From positions 1 through 37,924 of the forward strand of contig JAAZBB010000040.1 of assembly GCA_012514035.1 (NCBI GenBank): a stretch of DNA of 37,924 nucleotides, given 5' to 3'. This DNA comes from Lentisphaerota bacterium (GTDB lineage: Bacteria > Verrucomicrobiota > Kiritimatiellia > CAIQIC01 > Lenti-01). Below the pieces are notes generated by a model that was given only the letters and a program-made list of their open reading frames with translations, did no database searches and had not been told where the DNA came from. Positions 9,632 to 18,538 of this stretch are shown here, in pieces (the first letter of the stretch is position 1; the number at the start of each line of letters is the position of its first letter). A program made the translations under genes and the position numbers.

Positions 9632-10978
9632 ATGCGCATTGTGATCATAGGCGGTGACCAGACCGGGGCCCATTTGGCCGAAAAGTTTTGTGCGGATGAA
9701 CACGACGTGGTGGTGATTGACTCCTCCTCCGAGGCTTTGGCCGAATTGGATGCCCATTTGGACCTGATGACGGTTCATGGAAATGGTGCCGATCCAGCCG
9801 TTCTGGAAGAGGCCGATGTCGAACGGGCGGATATGGTTGTGGCAGTCACGGACCGTGATGACACCAATCTGCTGGCCTGTATCTTTGCCCGTGCCCGGGG
9901 AGTGGGCCGAACGGTCGCACGGGTGTCATCTTCTTCTTACTCTACCAGCCGTCACATCGACTTTCGATCCTTGGGCGTGGATTTGCTGGTGAACCAGTAT
10001 GATGAATACGCCCGGGACCTGTACAACGTCTTGCGGCTGCCCGGCACCATCGAGGTGGCGGACCTGCTGGATGAACGGGTCATGGTTGTAGGCATGTCCG
10101 TTCATATGGACAGTCCCCTCCTGGGCAACTCGTTGAAGAACTTTTCGAATCGGGAGTGGCTGCAGAAAATCCGTTTCACTGCGGTAGTTCGCGGAGACCA
10201 GATCATGACTCCGCACGGCGATACGACCTTCCTGGTTGGTGATGAGGTCTATTTCGCGGGTGAAACAGAGGCCGTGGCGGATTTCATGCAATGGGCCTGG
10301 CCGGAGCAGAAGCGTTTCCAGCGCGTGGTGATCGCAGGCGGGGGCGAATTGGGCCTGCAACTGGCCAGGATGCTCGAGCATACCCGCATGCAGATTGTGC
10401 TGATCGAACAGGATGAGGAGCGGGCGGATTTCTGTTCCGCCCAGCTCAACCGCACCCTGGTGATCAAGGGCGATGCCCTGGATCAGGAGACCTTGGCGGG
10501 CATCGGCGAGGCCGAAGACATGGCCTACGTGGCGGCCACGGGCAGCGACGAGCACAATATCATCGGTTGCCTGGTGGCGGAAAAATACGGGGCGCGGTTC
10601 ACCGCCGCCCAGGTGGGCAAGAGGGAATACATCGGCATCATCAACCAACTACGCCTGCTGGACCGGATCGTGGATCCGCGCCTGGCGATGGTCAATTCCA
10701 TCCTGCATTTTGTGCGCGGCAAGAATGTGCAGGCGGCGGCGATTCTGGCGCGCCTGCCCGGGGAACTCATCGAGTTGCGGCTGTCCGCGAAGCATAAATG
10801 GGCGGGCAAGGCCATCAAGGACCTGAAAATTCCCGATGGTGTCATCATTGTAACCACCTTGCGGAAGGCCCAGGTGCAAACGCCCACCGGCGATCTGCTG
10901 TTGTCCGCCGGCGACCGGGTGGTGGTTTATTGCCTGCCGGCCGCGGTTCCCAAAATGGAACCGCTGTTCACGGCCTGA
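9632..10978 (+). CDS. trkA: Trk potassium uptake regulatory subunit TrkA
   Basis: 448 residues, the cytosolic gating ring partner of TrkH. The layout is the usual RCK_N-RCK_C-RCK_N-RCK_C duplication. The first nucleotide-binding segment is IIGGDQTGAHLAEKF, followed by VVVID at the end of the second strand. The second half has VVIAGGGELGLQLARML (about 231-247) and IVLIEQD. The first glycine loop reads GGDQTG rather than GxGxxG, whereas the second (GGGELG) is canonical, so the two sites may differ in NAD(H) or ATP binding. It is 11 bases upstream of trkH. A weak AGGCGG site lies about 14 bases before the ATG. Confidence 0.95.
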   Translation: MRIVIIGGDQTGAHLAEKFCADEHDVVVIDSSSEALAELDAHLDLMTVHGNGADPAVLEEADVERADMVVAVTDRDDTNLLACIFARARGVGRTVARVSSSSYSTSRHIDFRSLGVDLLVNQYDEYARDLYNVLRLPGTIEVADLLDERVMVVGMSVHMDSPLLGNSLKNFSNREWLQKIRFTAVVRGDQIMTPHGDTTFLVGDEVYFAGETEAVADFMQWAWPEQKRFQRVVIAGGGELGLQLARMLEHTRMQIVLIEQDEERADFCSAQLNRTLVIKGDALDQETLAGIGEAEDMAYVAATGSDEHNIIGCLVAEKYGARFTAAQVGKREYIGIINQLRLLDRIVDPRLAMVNSILHFVRGKNVQAAAILARLPGELIELRLSAKHKWAGKAIKDLKIPDGVIIVTTLRKAQVQTPTGDLLLSAGDRVVVYCLPAAVPKMEPLFTA

Positions 10979-10989
10979 AGGGGCAGCCG

Positions 10990-12447
10990 ATGAATTTTAA
11001 ACCCGTCTTCCACGTGATTGCCTGGCTGCTGGGCGTAGTGGGTCTGCTGATGGGGGTCTGCGGTCTCGTGTCCTTTCTGCACGGGGAGTCGGCAAGGGTG
11101 TGGTCGGCCTTGGGGTATTCCGCAGCGGGAACGGTGGGCGCAGCCGTCCTGTTATGGCTCCCGACGCGGAACGAACAGGAATTGTCTCGTCGGGACGGGC
11201 TCGGCGTGGTCGCCTTCGGCTGGTTGCTGGCCGGGCTGGCCGGTTCGGCGCCGTTCCTGCTTTCTGGCGTCATCACCTCGCCAGTGGCGGCGCTGTTTGA
11301 AACGGTGTCGGGCATGACGACCACCGGGGCTTCGGTCATTCCAGTCCTGGAAAACGTTCCCAAGGGGCTGCTGCTCTGGCGGTCGATGAGCCAGTTGATC
11401 GGCGGCATGGGCGTGCTGATCCTGGTCGTGGCGATCCTGCCGTTTGCGGGGGCGGGGGGCATGCAGCTATATCGGGCGGAAATGCCTGGCCCCTCCAAAG
11501 ACCGCATCGAACCGCGGGTGGCGTCCACCGCCAAGATGCTGTGGGGGGTCTACTTGCTGCTGATCGTGGCCTTGATTATTCTGCTGCGACTGGGGGGCGT
11601 GACCTGGTTCGATGCCGTCTGCCACGCCTTCACGACAGTGTCCAGCGGGGGGTTTTCGACCCGGACGGCCAGCGTGGGAGCTTTCCAAAGCGTTTATGTG
11701 GAGACGGTGCTCATTGTTTTCATGTTGCTGGCCGGCATCAACTTTGCCTTGCATTACCGCCTGCTGCGCGGCGAGTTTTCCGCGTGGTGGCGGGATGCCG
11801 AAATGCGCTTCTTTCTGGCCGTCTTCATTGTCGCCACCCTGGCCGGTACCATCGGACTTCACCAGGCGCGGGCAGCGTCTGGACTGGAGTGGAGCGGTGC
11901 ACTGCGGCAAGTGGGTTTCACCTGCGCCAGCCTCATGACCACCACTGGATTTGCCACGGCCGACTACGACCAATGGCCCGCCCTGCTCAAGACGATGCTG
12001 GTGCTGCTGATGCTGATGGGCGGTTGCGCGGGTTCGACCGCGGGCGGCCTGAAGGCCGGACGGGTGCATGTCATGGTTAAATCCATCTTCCGCGAAATCC
12101 GCCTTTTCATGCAGCCCCAGGCTGTCATTCCCGTTCGACTCGGGCGGAAATCGCTTGATGACGAACTGCTGCTGGCGATTGTTTCGTTCATCGCCTTGTT
12201 CGGGGTGGTCACCCTGGCGGGGGTGCTGGCGATGATTCCGTTTACGGCGGACATCGAGACCGCGGCAACATCGGCCATTACCTGCATGGCCAATGCAGGG
12301 CCGGGCTTCGCGGCCGTGGGTCCTGCCTGCAACTATGCGAGCGTGCCCGAGGCGGGTCAGGCGATCCTGATTGCGCTGATGCTGATCGGCCGCCTGGAAC
12401 TCTACACGGTGCTGGCGGTTTTCATGCCGGCCTTCTGGCGGAAATGA
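10990..12447 (+). CDS. trkH: Trk potassium uptake channel subunit TrkH
   Basis: 485 residues, a polytopic inner-membrane protein. All four pore-loop selectivity segments are visible: SGMTTTGASVI, FTTVSSGGFSTRTAS, LMTTTGFATADYDQWP and MANAGPGFAAVGP. Each places the expected Gly in the filter. The start at 10990 gives an N-terminus that enters the membrane directly (MNFKPVFHVIAWLLGVVGLL), while an upstream in-frame start lies inside trkA. It is preceded by trkA and ends in an ATGA overlap with the next gene, which indicates translational coupling. Confidence 0.96.
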   Translation: MNFKPVFHVIAWLLGVVGLLMGVCGLVSFLHGESARVWSALGYSAAGTVGAAVLLWLPTRNEQELSRRDGLGVVAFGWLLAGLAGSAPFLLSGVITSPVAALFETVSGMTTTGASVIPVLENVPKGLLLWRSMSQLIGGMGVLILVVAILPFAGAGGMQLYRAEMPGPSKDRIEPRVASTAKMLWGVYLLLIVALIILLRLGGVTWFDAVCHAFTTVSSGGFSTRTASVGAFQSVYVETVLIVFMLLAGINFALHYRLLRGEFSAWWRDAEMRFFLAVFIVATLAGTIGLHQARAASGLEWSGALRQVGFTCASLMTTTGFATADYDQWPALLKTMLVLLMLMGGCAGSTAGGLKAGRVHVMVKSIFREIRLFMQPQAVIPVRLGRKSLDDELLLAIVSFIALFGVVTLAGVLAMIPFTADIETAATSAITCMANAGPGFAAVGPACNYASVPEAGQAILIALMLIGRLELYTVLAVFMPAFWRK

Positions 12448-13178
12448 AGGCGCGTGGGCCGTTGTTTCCATCGCTGGGCGCCGAGACGGCCCTGGCGGAT
12501 GTCCAGATGCGGCAAACCCTGGCGCTGGGGCTCGTGCCGCTGGGTCTGGTGCTGCTGCTGTTTGCCGCCGCGGCGCCGGATGCACCGCCCTGGAGCGTGT
12601 GGGTCGCCGGTGGGTTGGCGCTTGGCGGCCTGGCGGTTCTGGCGGGGATGTGGCGCCGGGCGGGCCGCCGGTACCTGCGCGGCTATTCCACCACCCACTT
12701 TCTGATCCGCTACCTGTTCGTGATCCTCTGTCCCCTTCTGCTGTGGATTGTGTTCGGGCGGACGATTCTCGAACTGGGCGGTCTGTTTCCGCCGCTGCTG
12801 TTGGCGCTGCTTCTGCTGCTGTATCCAGCGGGGCGTATCCTGCAGGAACGGGTTGGGCCCGATCCCACTGCGGTACCCCGGTTCGCCATGGCCTATCTGG
12901 TCTGCCAGCAGATCCAGATGGTTCTGCTGGTTGTCGCGCTGGTGGGACTGCTGACCGGCGTGGTTCTGGATGCCAACCGGGATTATCCCACAGATCCAAC
13001 TCCGCTGCTGCTGTTCTTGTGGTTGCTGGCCCTGCTGGCCCTGCTGGCCGGGATCGTGCTCACCGTGGCCCAGTGGCACCGCCTCTTTGGCCAGCGCCAG
13101 CCGCCCCAGAGCCTGGACGATCCACCCCCGCCGTCCCCGCCGGCCAGTCGGCTGCGATTCGGGTCGGATAGATTCTGA
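12444..13178 (+). CDS. Membrane protein of unknown function coupled to trkH
   Basis: 244 residues, starting at an ATG that overlaps the trkH stop by four bases. I see about six hydrophobic segments (about 27-44, 50-67, 87-106, 110-127, 147-169, 182-206) with very high Leu content, and a short Pro-rich tail ending SRLRFGSDRF. No family is recognised. Its overlap with trkH suggests an accessory role in potassium transport or co-assembly with the channel, but this rests only on position. Confidence 0.75.
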   Translation: MKARGPLFPSLGAETALADVQMRQTLALGLVPLGLVLLLFAAAAPDAPPWSVWVAGGLALGGLAVLAGMWRRAGRRYLRGYSTTHFLIRYLFVILCPLLLWIVFGRTILELGGLFPPLLLALLLLLYPAGRILQERVGPDPTAVPRFAMAYLVCQQIQMVLLVVALVGLLTGVVLDANRDYPTDPTPLLLFLWLLALLALLAGIVLTVAQWHRLFGQRQPPQSLDDPPPPSPPASRLRFGSDRF

Positions 13179-13265
13179 TCTCCCGGTCGCGCGGGAAAGA
13201 ATTGCGCCGGGGGCCGGGCTCGCGTAAATTCGCGGCTCGTCATTATTCAGGAAGGATACAGAGCC

Positions 13266-15053
13266 ATGAAGATGCGGACACATACCTGCGGCCAGCTGCG
13301 ATCCGCGGAAGCGGGGACGCCGGTGCAACTGTGCGGCTGGGTGGACAGCGTGCGCGACCACGGCGGATTGGTGTTTATTGATTTGCGCGACCGCTATGGC
13401 GTGACCCAGTGCGTGTTCGATCCGCGGGACTCGCAGGCGGCTTGGGACACCGCGCAGGCCTGCCGCAGCGAATATGTCGTGCAGATCAGCGGCGAGGTGC
13501 GGCTGCGGCCTGCCGACATGGTCAATCCCCACATGGCCACGGGGACCATCGAGGTCCGCTCCCGTTCCATTACCGTGCTCAACAAGGCCCACACCCCGCC
13601 GTTCCCGCTCGAAGACCGCGGCGCGGAACACGTCGGCGAAGACCTGCGGCTGGAATTCCGTTATCTGGATCTCCGCCGCGGCTCCATGCAGCAGGCCCTG
13701 CTGCTTCGGCACCGCGTCCTCCAGGCCGCCCGGAACTATTTCGACGAGCAGCAATTTGTCGAAATCGAGACCCCGGTCCTGACCAAAAGCACTCCCGAAG
13801 GCGCCCGCGATTACCTGGTGCCCAGCCGCCTGTGCCCGGGCCTGTTTTTCGCGCTGCCCCAGGCCCCGCAGCAGTACAAACAGCTCCTGATGATGGCCGG
13901 CCTGGACCGCTACTTCCAGATTGCCCGGTGCTTCCGCGATGAAGATCTGCGTGCCGATCGCCAGCCGGAATTCACCCAGATCGATCTCGAAATGTCGTTC
14001 GTCACGGTCGAGGACATCATCGCGGTCGTGGATGGTCTCATCGCGCGGGTCATGCAGGAGGCCGGCCATCCCGTTCCGGCGTTGCCGTTGCCTCGCATGA
14101 CCTGGCGCGAGGCCATGGACCGGTTTGGCACCGACAAGCCCGACCTGCGCTTCGGCATGGAGATCGTGGACCTGGCGCAGGTGTTCCATGGCACGCAGTT
14201 CAAGGTGTTTGCCCGTGCGCTGGAAAACGGGGGCGCCGTCAAGGCCATCAACGCCAAGGGCCTGTTCCAGGCGCCGATTAAAATGGTCGAGGAAGACTGG
14301 ACGGGGCTGGCAAAAGAGGGCGGGCTGGGGGGCTTGGCCTACATCCGCGTGCAACAAGACGGTACCTGGAAGTCGCCGATCGTCAAATTTTTCAGCGAAG
14401 CGGAAAAAACGGCGCTGCAAGCTGCGCTGGACATCCAACCCGGTGATCTCGTGCTCTTTGGCGCGGACCATGCGGACAAGGTCCTGCCGGTGCTGGGCCG
14501 CCTCCGGCTGCTGGCCGGCGCGCACGCCGGCGTGATTGCCCCGGACCAGTTCCGGTTTACCTGGGTCACCGGGTTTCCCTTGTTCGAGCGCAGCGAGGAA
14601 GGCCGGCTGGTCAGCGTGCACCACCCCTTCACGGCGCCGGTGCCCGAGGATCTGCCCCTGCTGGATTCCGAGCCCGAGCAGGTGCGGGCGCAGGCCTACG
14701 ACATCGTGCTCAACGGCACCGAGCTGGGCGGCGGAAGCATCCGGATTCACGACCCGGAATTCCAGGCCCGGATGTTCAAAATCCTGGGTCTGCCCGAAGC
14801 CGAAGTGCAGGAACGCTTCCGGCATCTCCTCCGCGCACTGGAATACGGCGCGCCGCCCCACGGCGGACTCGCCATTGGTGCCGATCGCCTCGTCATGCTG
14901 CTGGCGGGCCGCCAAAGTATCCGCGACGTGATTGCCTTCCCCAAAACGCAGAAGGCGCTGGATGTCATGATGAACGCCCCGTCCGCCGTGGACGAGAAGC
15001 AACTGCGCGACATCCACATCAAGCTGGCCGTAACCCCCAAAGCTGAACCTTGA
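13266..15053 (+). CDS. aspS: Aspartyl-tRNA synthetase, bacterial type
   Basis: 595 residues, typical of bacterial AspRS with the inserted GAD domain. The order is an OB-fold anticodon-binding domain (CGWVDSVRDHGGLVFIDLRDR, about 23-43), class II motif 1 (FVEIETPVLTKSTPEGARDYLVPSR), motif 2 (YFQIARCFRDEDLRADRQPEFTQIDLEMSF), the GAD insertion, and motif 3 (GGLAIGADRLVMLLAG). H32 in RDHGG matches the His seen in non-discriminating AspRS enzymes that also charge tRNA-Asn, whereas E. coli has Leu. The second diagnostic position looks like Asp and is not informative. GGAAGGA precedes the ATG. Confidence 0.97.
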   Translation: MKMRTHTCGQLRSAEAGTPVQLCGWVDSVRDHGGLVFIDLRDRYGVTQCVFDPRDSQAAWDTAQACRSEYVVQISGEVRLRPADMVNPHMATGTIEVRSRSITVLNKAHTPPFPLEDRGAEHVGEDLRLEFRYLDLRRGSMQQALLLRHRVLQAARNYFDEQQFVEIETPVLTKSTPEGARDYLVPSRLCPGLFFALPQAPQQYKQLLMMAGLDRYFQIARCFRDEDLRADRQPEFTQIDLEMSFVTVEDIIAVVDGLIARVMQEAGHPVPALPLPRMTWREAMDRFGTDKPDLRFGMEIVDLAQVFHGTQFKVFARALENGGAVKAINAKGLFQAPIKMVEEDWTGLAKEGGLGGLAYIRVQQDGTWKSPIVKFFSEAEKTALQAALDIQPGDLVLFGADHADKVLPVLGRLRLLAGAHAGVIAPDQFRFTWVTGFPLFERSEEGRLVSVHHPFTAPVPEDLPLLDSEPEQVRAQAYDIVLNGTELGGGSIRIHDPEFQARMFKILGLPEAEVQERFRHLLRALEYGAPPHGGLAIGADRLVMLLAGRQSIRDVIAFPKTQKALDVMMNAPSAVDEKQLRDIHIKLAVTPKAEP

Positions 15054-15080
15054 AAACCCTATGTTCAACCGGCTGTTCAC

Positions 15081-15116
15081 TTGATGATTGATCATTGAGT
15101 ATTGAACATTGAATAC
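15081..15116. repeat. Simple dispersed-type repeat of the ATTGAACATTGA kind
   Basis: An imperfect array of TTGATGATTGATCATTGAG, then TATTGAACATTGAATAC, fills the gap between aspS and the ABC ATPase gene and ends 2 bases before its ATG, where a ribosome-binding site would be expected. I recall similar low-complexity units scattered in PVC and other environmental genomes; that is recollection, not a search. Confidence 0.6.
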
Positions 15117-15118
15117 GG

Positions 15119-15904
15119 ATGTCTTCTTCCAGCCAGCTTGCGCTTCATCATCTCCGTTTCGCCTATGAACCGGCCGCCTGGGCCTTGGAAATCCCCGCGC
15201 TGGCCTTCGGTGGCGAGCCGATATGCGCCATCGTAGGTCCCAACGGTTCCGGCAAGAGCACGCTGCTGAAAGTGGCGGCGGGCCTGCTCGTGCCGGGGGC
15301 GGGCATGGTGGAATTGAACGGGCGGCCGGTGGCGAAAATGCGGCGCCCCGCGCTCGCCCGCCGGCTCGGCTATTTGCCGCAGGAATGTCCCGCCTTGTTC
15401 GATTACACCGTCGCCCAGGTGGCCGCCATGGGGCGCCATGCACATGGCGGCGTTCTGGAAATGTCCAATCCCGGCGACCGCGATGCCGTGGCGCGCGCCC
15501 TCGCGGAAGTGGGCTTGGACACGATGCGGTCGCGGCCGCTCTCGCATCTCTCCGGGGGCGAACGCCGGCGCGTCTGGCTCGCATCCGCCCTCGCGCAGGA
15601 ACCGGAAATCCTGCTGCTCGACGAGCCGACCCAGTCGCTCGATCTGCACCACGCCGCCGCGGTCATGAACATCCTCGCCCGGCGCGCCGCCCGGGGGCTG
15701 CGCGTGATCGCGGTGCTGCACGACCTGCATCTCGCGGCGCTCTTCTGCGACCGCATGATCTTGTTGCATGACGGAAAAATCGCAGCCGATGGCGTTCCCG
15801 ACCGGATTTTGAACGCCAACACGCTTGTGACGGTCTATGGCGCCAATATCGAAGTCCTCCGGCATCCGGAAACGCAAAAAATGCTCGTTTTGGCTAAAAA
15901 ATGA
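15119..15904 (+). CDS. FecE/BtuD-type ABC importer ATPase
   Basis: 261 residues. Walker A GPNGSGKST (about 40-48), the Q-loop in LGYLPQE, signature HLSGGERRRVWLA (about 142-154), Walker B ILLLDEPTQSLD and the switch His in AVLHDLH are all present. This is the importer class used for ferric siderophores, haem or cobalamin. It precedes and overlaps the FecCD-type permease by four bases (ATGA). No substrate-binding protein or TonB receptor is in the window, so the substrate cannot be named. The start has no clear ribosome-binding site because a simple repeat occupies that position. Confidence 0.93.
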   Translation: MSSSSQLALHHLRFAYEPAAWALEIPALAFGGEPICAIVGPNGSGKSTLLKVAAGLLVPGAGMVELNGRPVAKMRRPALARRLGYLPQECPALFDYTVAQVAAMGRHAHGGVLEMSNPGDRDAVARALAEVGLDTMRSRPLSHLSGGERRRVWLASALAQEPEILLLDEPTQSLDLHHAAAVMNILARRAARGLRVIAVLHDLHLAALFCDRMILLHDGKIAADGVPDRILNANTLVTVYGANIEVLRHPETQKMLVLAKK

Positions 15905-16887
15905 CAAAATATGCCAAAATATTGCCTGTTTTAGGCCTTTTTTTGCTGATTTTGGCCATTTCGCCGTGGATCGGGGCCGAAAAAGTCGATTGGAATGCCA
16001 TTCGGGCCTTTGTGGCCGGGGAGAAAACTCCCGATGGCCTGATTTTCTTTCAAATTCGCCTTCCGCGCGTGTTGCTGGGGCTGGTGGCCGGGGGAGCGCT
16101 GGCGATGGCCGGGGCGGCCTTGCAAGTGATGTTCCGGAATCCGTTGGCGGAACCGTGGACGCTGGGGATTGCGGGCGGAGCCAGCCTCGGCGCGTTCTGC
16201 GCCCGCGTCTGTCCGTGTTTGTGGATGGCCCTGGGACCCTTCAACACCTCCCAGGCGCTGGCGCTGCTTGGTGCCGGGGCCGCGGTGGGGCTTGTCTTGG
16301 CGCTGGCGCGCCGCCCCGGCGGAACCGGCGTGCAGACCTTGCTGCTGGCGGGTGTGACGATCGGGGTCGTCTGCGGCGGCATCATCATGGTGGCCGGCGG
16401 CTTCATCGCACCCGATAAACTGGCGGGCTTTCATCGCTGGTTGCTCGGCGGTCTCGATGCGGCCGATTGGCGTTCCGTGGGCGCGCTGGCTCTGCTGGCG
16501 GTTCCCGGCATGATCATTCTGGGCGCGGCGGCGCGTGATTGCAATCCGTTGAGTTTGGGCGAAGAGATGGCCGCCGGTCAGGGTGTCGAGGTTCCTCTCC
16601 TCCGCCGCCGAATCGCCATTGGAGCGGGCCTTGCATCCGCCGGCGTGGCGGCAGTGGCCGGTCCCGTCGGGTTTATCGGTCTGCTGGCGCCCCACGCCGT
16701 GCGGCGGCTCATTGGCCCCGATATGTGCCTGGTCATGCCGGGTTCGTTCTTGATGGGAGGCGCATTGCTGGCCGCCTGCGATGCCCTTGGACGCTGGGCC
16801 GCCGCCCCCCTGGAAGTGCCCGTGGGCGCCTTGACCGCCGTCTTGGGCGGGCCTTTGTTCCTGGCCCTGCTCGCCCGGCAGCGCTGA
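15901..16887 (+). CDS. FecCD/BtuC-type ABC importer permease
   Basis: 328 residues with about nine to ten membrane segments. Family marks are RLPRVLLGLVAGGALAMAGA (about 51-70), FRNPLAEPWTLGIAGGASLGA (about 77-97) and, in the second half, GPVGFIGLLAPHAVRRLIGPD (about 257-277), the loop that contacts the ATPase. It overlaps the ATPase gene by ATGA. Siderophore or cobalamin import is the expected class, but the substrate is unknown. The N-terminus (TKYAKILPVLGLFLLILAIS) is the first membrane segment. Confidence 0.93.
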   Translation: MTKYAKILPVLGLFLLILAISPWIGAEKVDWNAIRAFVAGEKTPDGLIFFQIRLPRVLLGLVAGGALAMAGAALQVMFRNPLAEPWTLGIAGGASLGAFCARVCPCLWMALGPFNTSQALALLGAGAAVGLVLALARRPGGTGVQTLLLAGVTIGVVCGGIIMVAGGFIAPDKLAGFHRWLLGGLDAADWRSVGALALLAVPGMIILGAAARDCNPLSLGEEMAAGQGVEVPLLRRRIAIGAGLASAGVAAVAGPVGFIGLLAPHAVRRLIGPDMCLVMPGSFLMGGALLAACDALGRWAAAPLEVPVGALTAVLGGPLFLALLARQR

Positions 16888-16942
16888 AACGGCCAAATCG
16901 CGCTTGTTTGCGGCAAAGCGTGCGTGGCATGATGCCGAGGTC

Positions 16943-17683
16943 ATGAATCCGTTCGCGCATTTCATCCTGACGCGGTTCAACGTACCCCTGAAATCCGTTC
17001 CGGCGTCCGCGCCGTCCGGGCTGGACGAAGCCTGGCTCGCCCGCCGCTTCCACTTGTTCGAGCGGGTGTGCCTGCCGTCTGTTGATCAGCAGACCGAAGG
17101 CGCCTTCCAGTGGCTGGTGTTCATGGATTGGGCGACCCCCGTGGCCTTCAAGGAGAAGATGGCCGCTCTCTGCGTGCACTATGACTGTCTGCGTCCGGTC
17201 TACTGTTCGCAATTCGACGAGGCGACTGCGCTGGCGGAAATCCGCCGCCGCGAAGCGCCGGAGAAGGTGCGCATCACGACCGGCCTGGACAACGACGACG
17301 CGCTGCATCCCCGGATGGTCGAACATGTGCAGGAACTCGCCCGCGCGCGGCTGGGAGCGGTGGATCTGGCCAAGGGCTTCTTTATCAGCTTTCCGCTCGG
17401 CTGTTGCGAGTGCCAAGGCCGGTTCTATCTGGTGCGCGACAAAGCGAATCCCTTTGTCAGCTTTGTTTCGGCGCCGGAATGCCCTGCCACCGTCGTGGGG
17501 GCGGATCCGGCCAACCTGGGAAAACTGGCCCCCGTGGTCTATCGTTCGGCCCGCCCGCTCTGGTGCCAGACCATCCATCCGGATAATGTGTCCAATCACC
17601 GGCGCGGTCTCTATTGGCCCGGTGGTCGTCAAAGCGCGTTTGCCTACCTCGGGAACCAGCCGGCCGCCGCCTCCGACGGTTAA
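16943..17683 (+). CDS. Putative rhamnosyltransferase-like glycosyltransferase (PF11316 type)
   Basis: 246 residues from the ATG at 16943, which has CGAGG just upstream. An upstream in-frame TTG at 16904 is less likely. The opening HFILTRFNVPLK and later TTGLDNDDALHPRMVEHV (about 112-129) match the putative rhamnosyltransferase family, with DNDDA as the likely nucleotide-sugar/metal site. The QWLVFMDWATP segment (about 59-69) is also typical. There is no signal peptide or membrane segment, so it is probably cytoplasmic and acts in surface glycan assembly. It follows the importer permease by 55 bases and is convergent with the Bat operon, with only 12 bp between stops. Confidence 0.75.
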   Translation: MNPFAHFILTRFNVPLKSVPASAPSGLDEAWLARRFHLFERVCLPSVDQQTEGAFQWLVFMDWATPVAFKEKMAALCVHYDCLRPVYCSQFDEATALAEIRRREAPEKVRITTGLDNDDALHPRMVEHVQELARARLGAVDLAKGFFISFPLGCCECQGRFYLVRDKANPFVSFVSAPECPATVVGADPANLGKLAPVVYRSARPLWCQTIHPDNVSNHRRGLYWPGGRQSAFAYLGNQPAAASDG

Positions 17684-17695
17684 CAAATCAGCGGT

Positions 17696-18538
17696 CTAGC
17701 CTGGAATATCAATTCCGGTCCGTCCGGCTGGCCCGGCGGCGGAATACGAAGGAGTCTCGGGCAGAACCGCCGCCACCGTTTCCGCCGGGAGCCAGCCGCG
17801 GGTCTCTTCATAGCGGATTTCGATCCAGGGGCCGCGTTTTTCCAGCATGCGCACGATGGCGCCTTCGGGGATCGCCAATAGCGGCGTGGCGGTTTCCAAT
17901 GGGCTCGAAAGGACCTTCTGGCCGGCCAGCATCACGACGCCTTCCGGGGTTTTGCGGAGGTCCCGGTGCAGCCATAATCCCGTCAGCGCCACCAGCAGAC
18001 ACAGGGCGAAGGCCGCAGTGGCCAGACGTGCAGCCAAACGCTGCCGGGGCCAAAGAATCCAGGCCGCAAAAGCGGCAAACAAGCCCCAGTAGCATGCAAC
18101 CGCGACACCCCGCCACTCGGCCGGGCTGAAATCCAGCAACAGTGCGGCGACCGGCTTGCGCGCGGGCAGCGGGCTGCCCGCGGTCTGTGCGGCAAAGCCC
18201 AGGTTGGCGCGGATGTCCGGGTCGCGCGGCGCCTGCCGTTGCGCCTGCCGATAGGCCCGGATCGCCGGCCCCACCTGCCCGTTGCGGTAATAGGCGTTGC
18301 CCAGGTTGAACAGCACTTCGGGCAGCGCCTGGCCCGTATCCGCCAGTTGGTTCCAGCCGGCAATCGCTTCGGCCAGCCGGTTTTCGTCATACGCCTTCGC
18401 CGCTTCGGCAAACATGCGCGCATGGCGCGTTTCGTCTTCTTGCGCCGCCAGCGCCCCCGTCGCCAGAAGAATAAATGCCAGCAAACAGACCAATCGCTTC
18501 TGAATTCTGACTTCTGAATTCTGACTTCTTGTTCTCAC
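17696..18538 (-). CDS. batE: BatE-like protein: TPR, two membrane segments, SH3b domain
   Basis: 280 residues from a GTG at 18538 that overlaps the batD stop (GTGA), with AAAGGG upstream. Longer in-frame starts lie inside batD. A signal peptide (core LVCLLAFILLATGALAA, about 16-32) is preceded by an N-terminus encoded by a 14-bp tandem repeat. TPR repeats span about 41-110 (LFNLGNAYYRNGQVGPAIRAY is clear), two membrane segments lie at about 147-163 and 173-190, and an SH3b-like domain at about 198-258 has WIEIRYEETRGWLP. This matches BatE of Bacteroides-type aerotolerance operons. It is the last gene of the operon. Confidence 0.82.
   Translation of the reverse strand: MRTRSQNSEVRIQKRLVCLLAFILLATGALAAQEDETRHARMFAEAAKAYDENRLAEAIAGWNQLADTGQALPEVLFNLGNAYYRNGQVGPAIRAYRQAQRQAPRDPDIRANLGFAAQTAGSPLPARKPVAALLLDFSPAEWRGVAVACYWGLFAAFAAWILWPRQRLAARLATAAFALCLLVALTGLWLHRDLRKTPEGVVMLAGQKVLSSPLETATPLLAIPEGAIVRMLEKRGPWIEIRYEETRGWLPAETVAAVLPETPSYSAAGPAGRTGIDIPG
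18498..18525. repeat. 14-bp tandem repeat inside the BatE signal-peptide region
   Basis: Two exact copies of TTCTGAATTCTGAC (18498-18511 and 18512-18525) followed by a partial third. On the minus strand they encode the SQNSEVRIQ part of the BatE N-terminus, directly after the GTG start and before the hydrophobic core. Confidence 0.85.

Noticed and set aside
12402..15584. Very long open frame on the minus strand opposite aspS
   Set aside because: It runs antisense to aspS, shows no domain, and is rich in Arg, Gln and His as expected from a GC-rich shadow frame. The synthetase on the plus strand is unambiguous.
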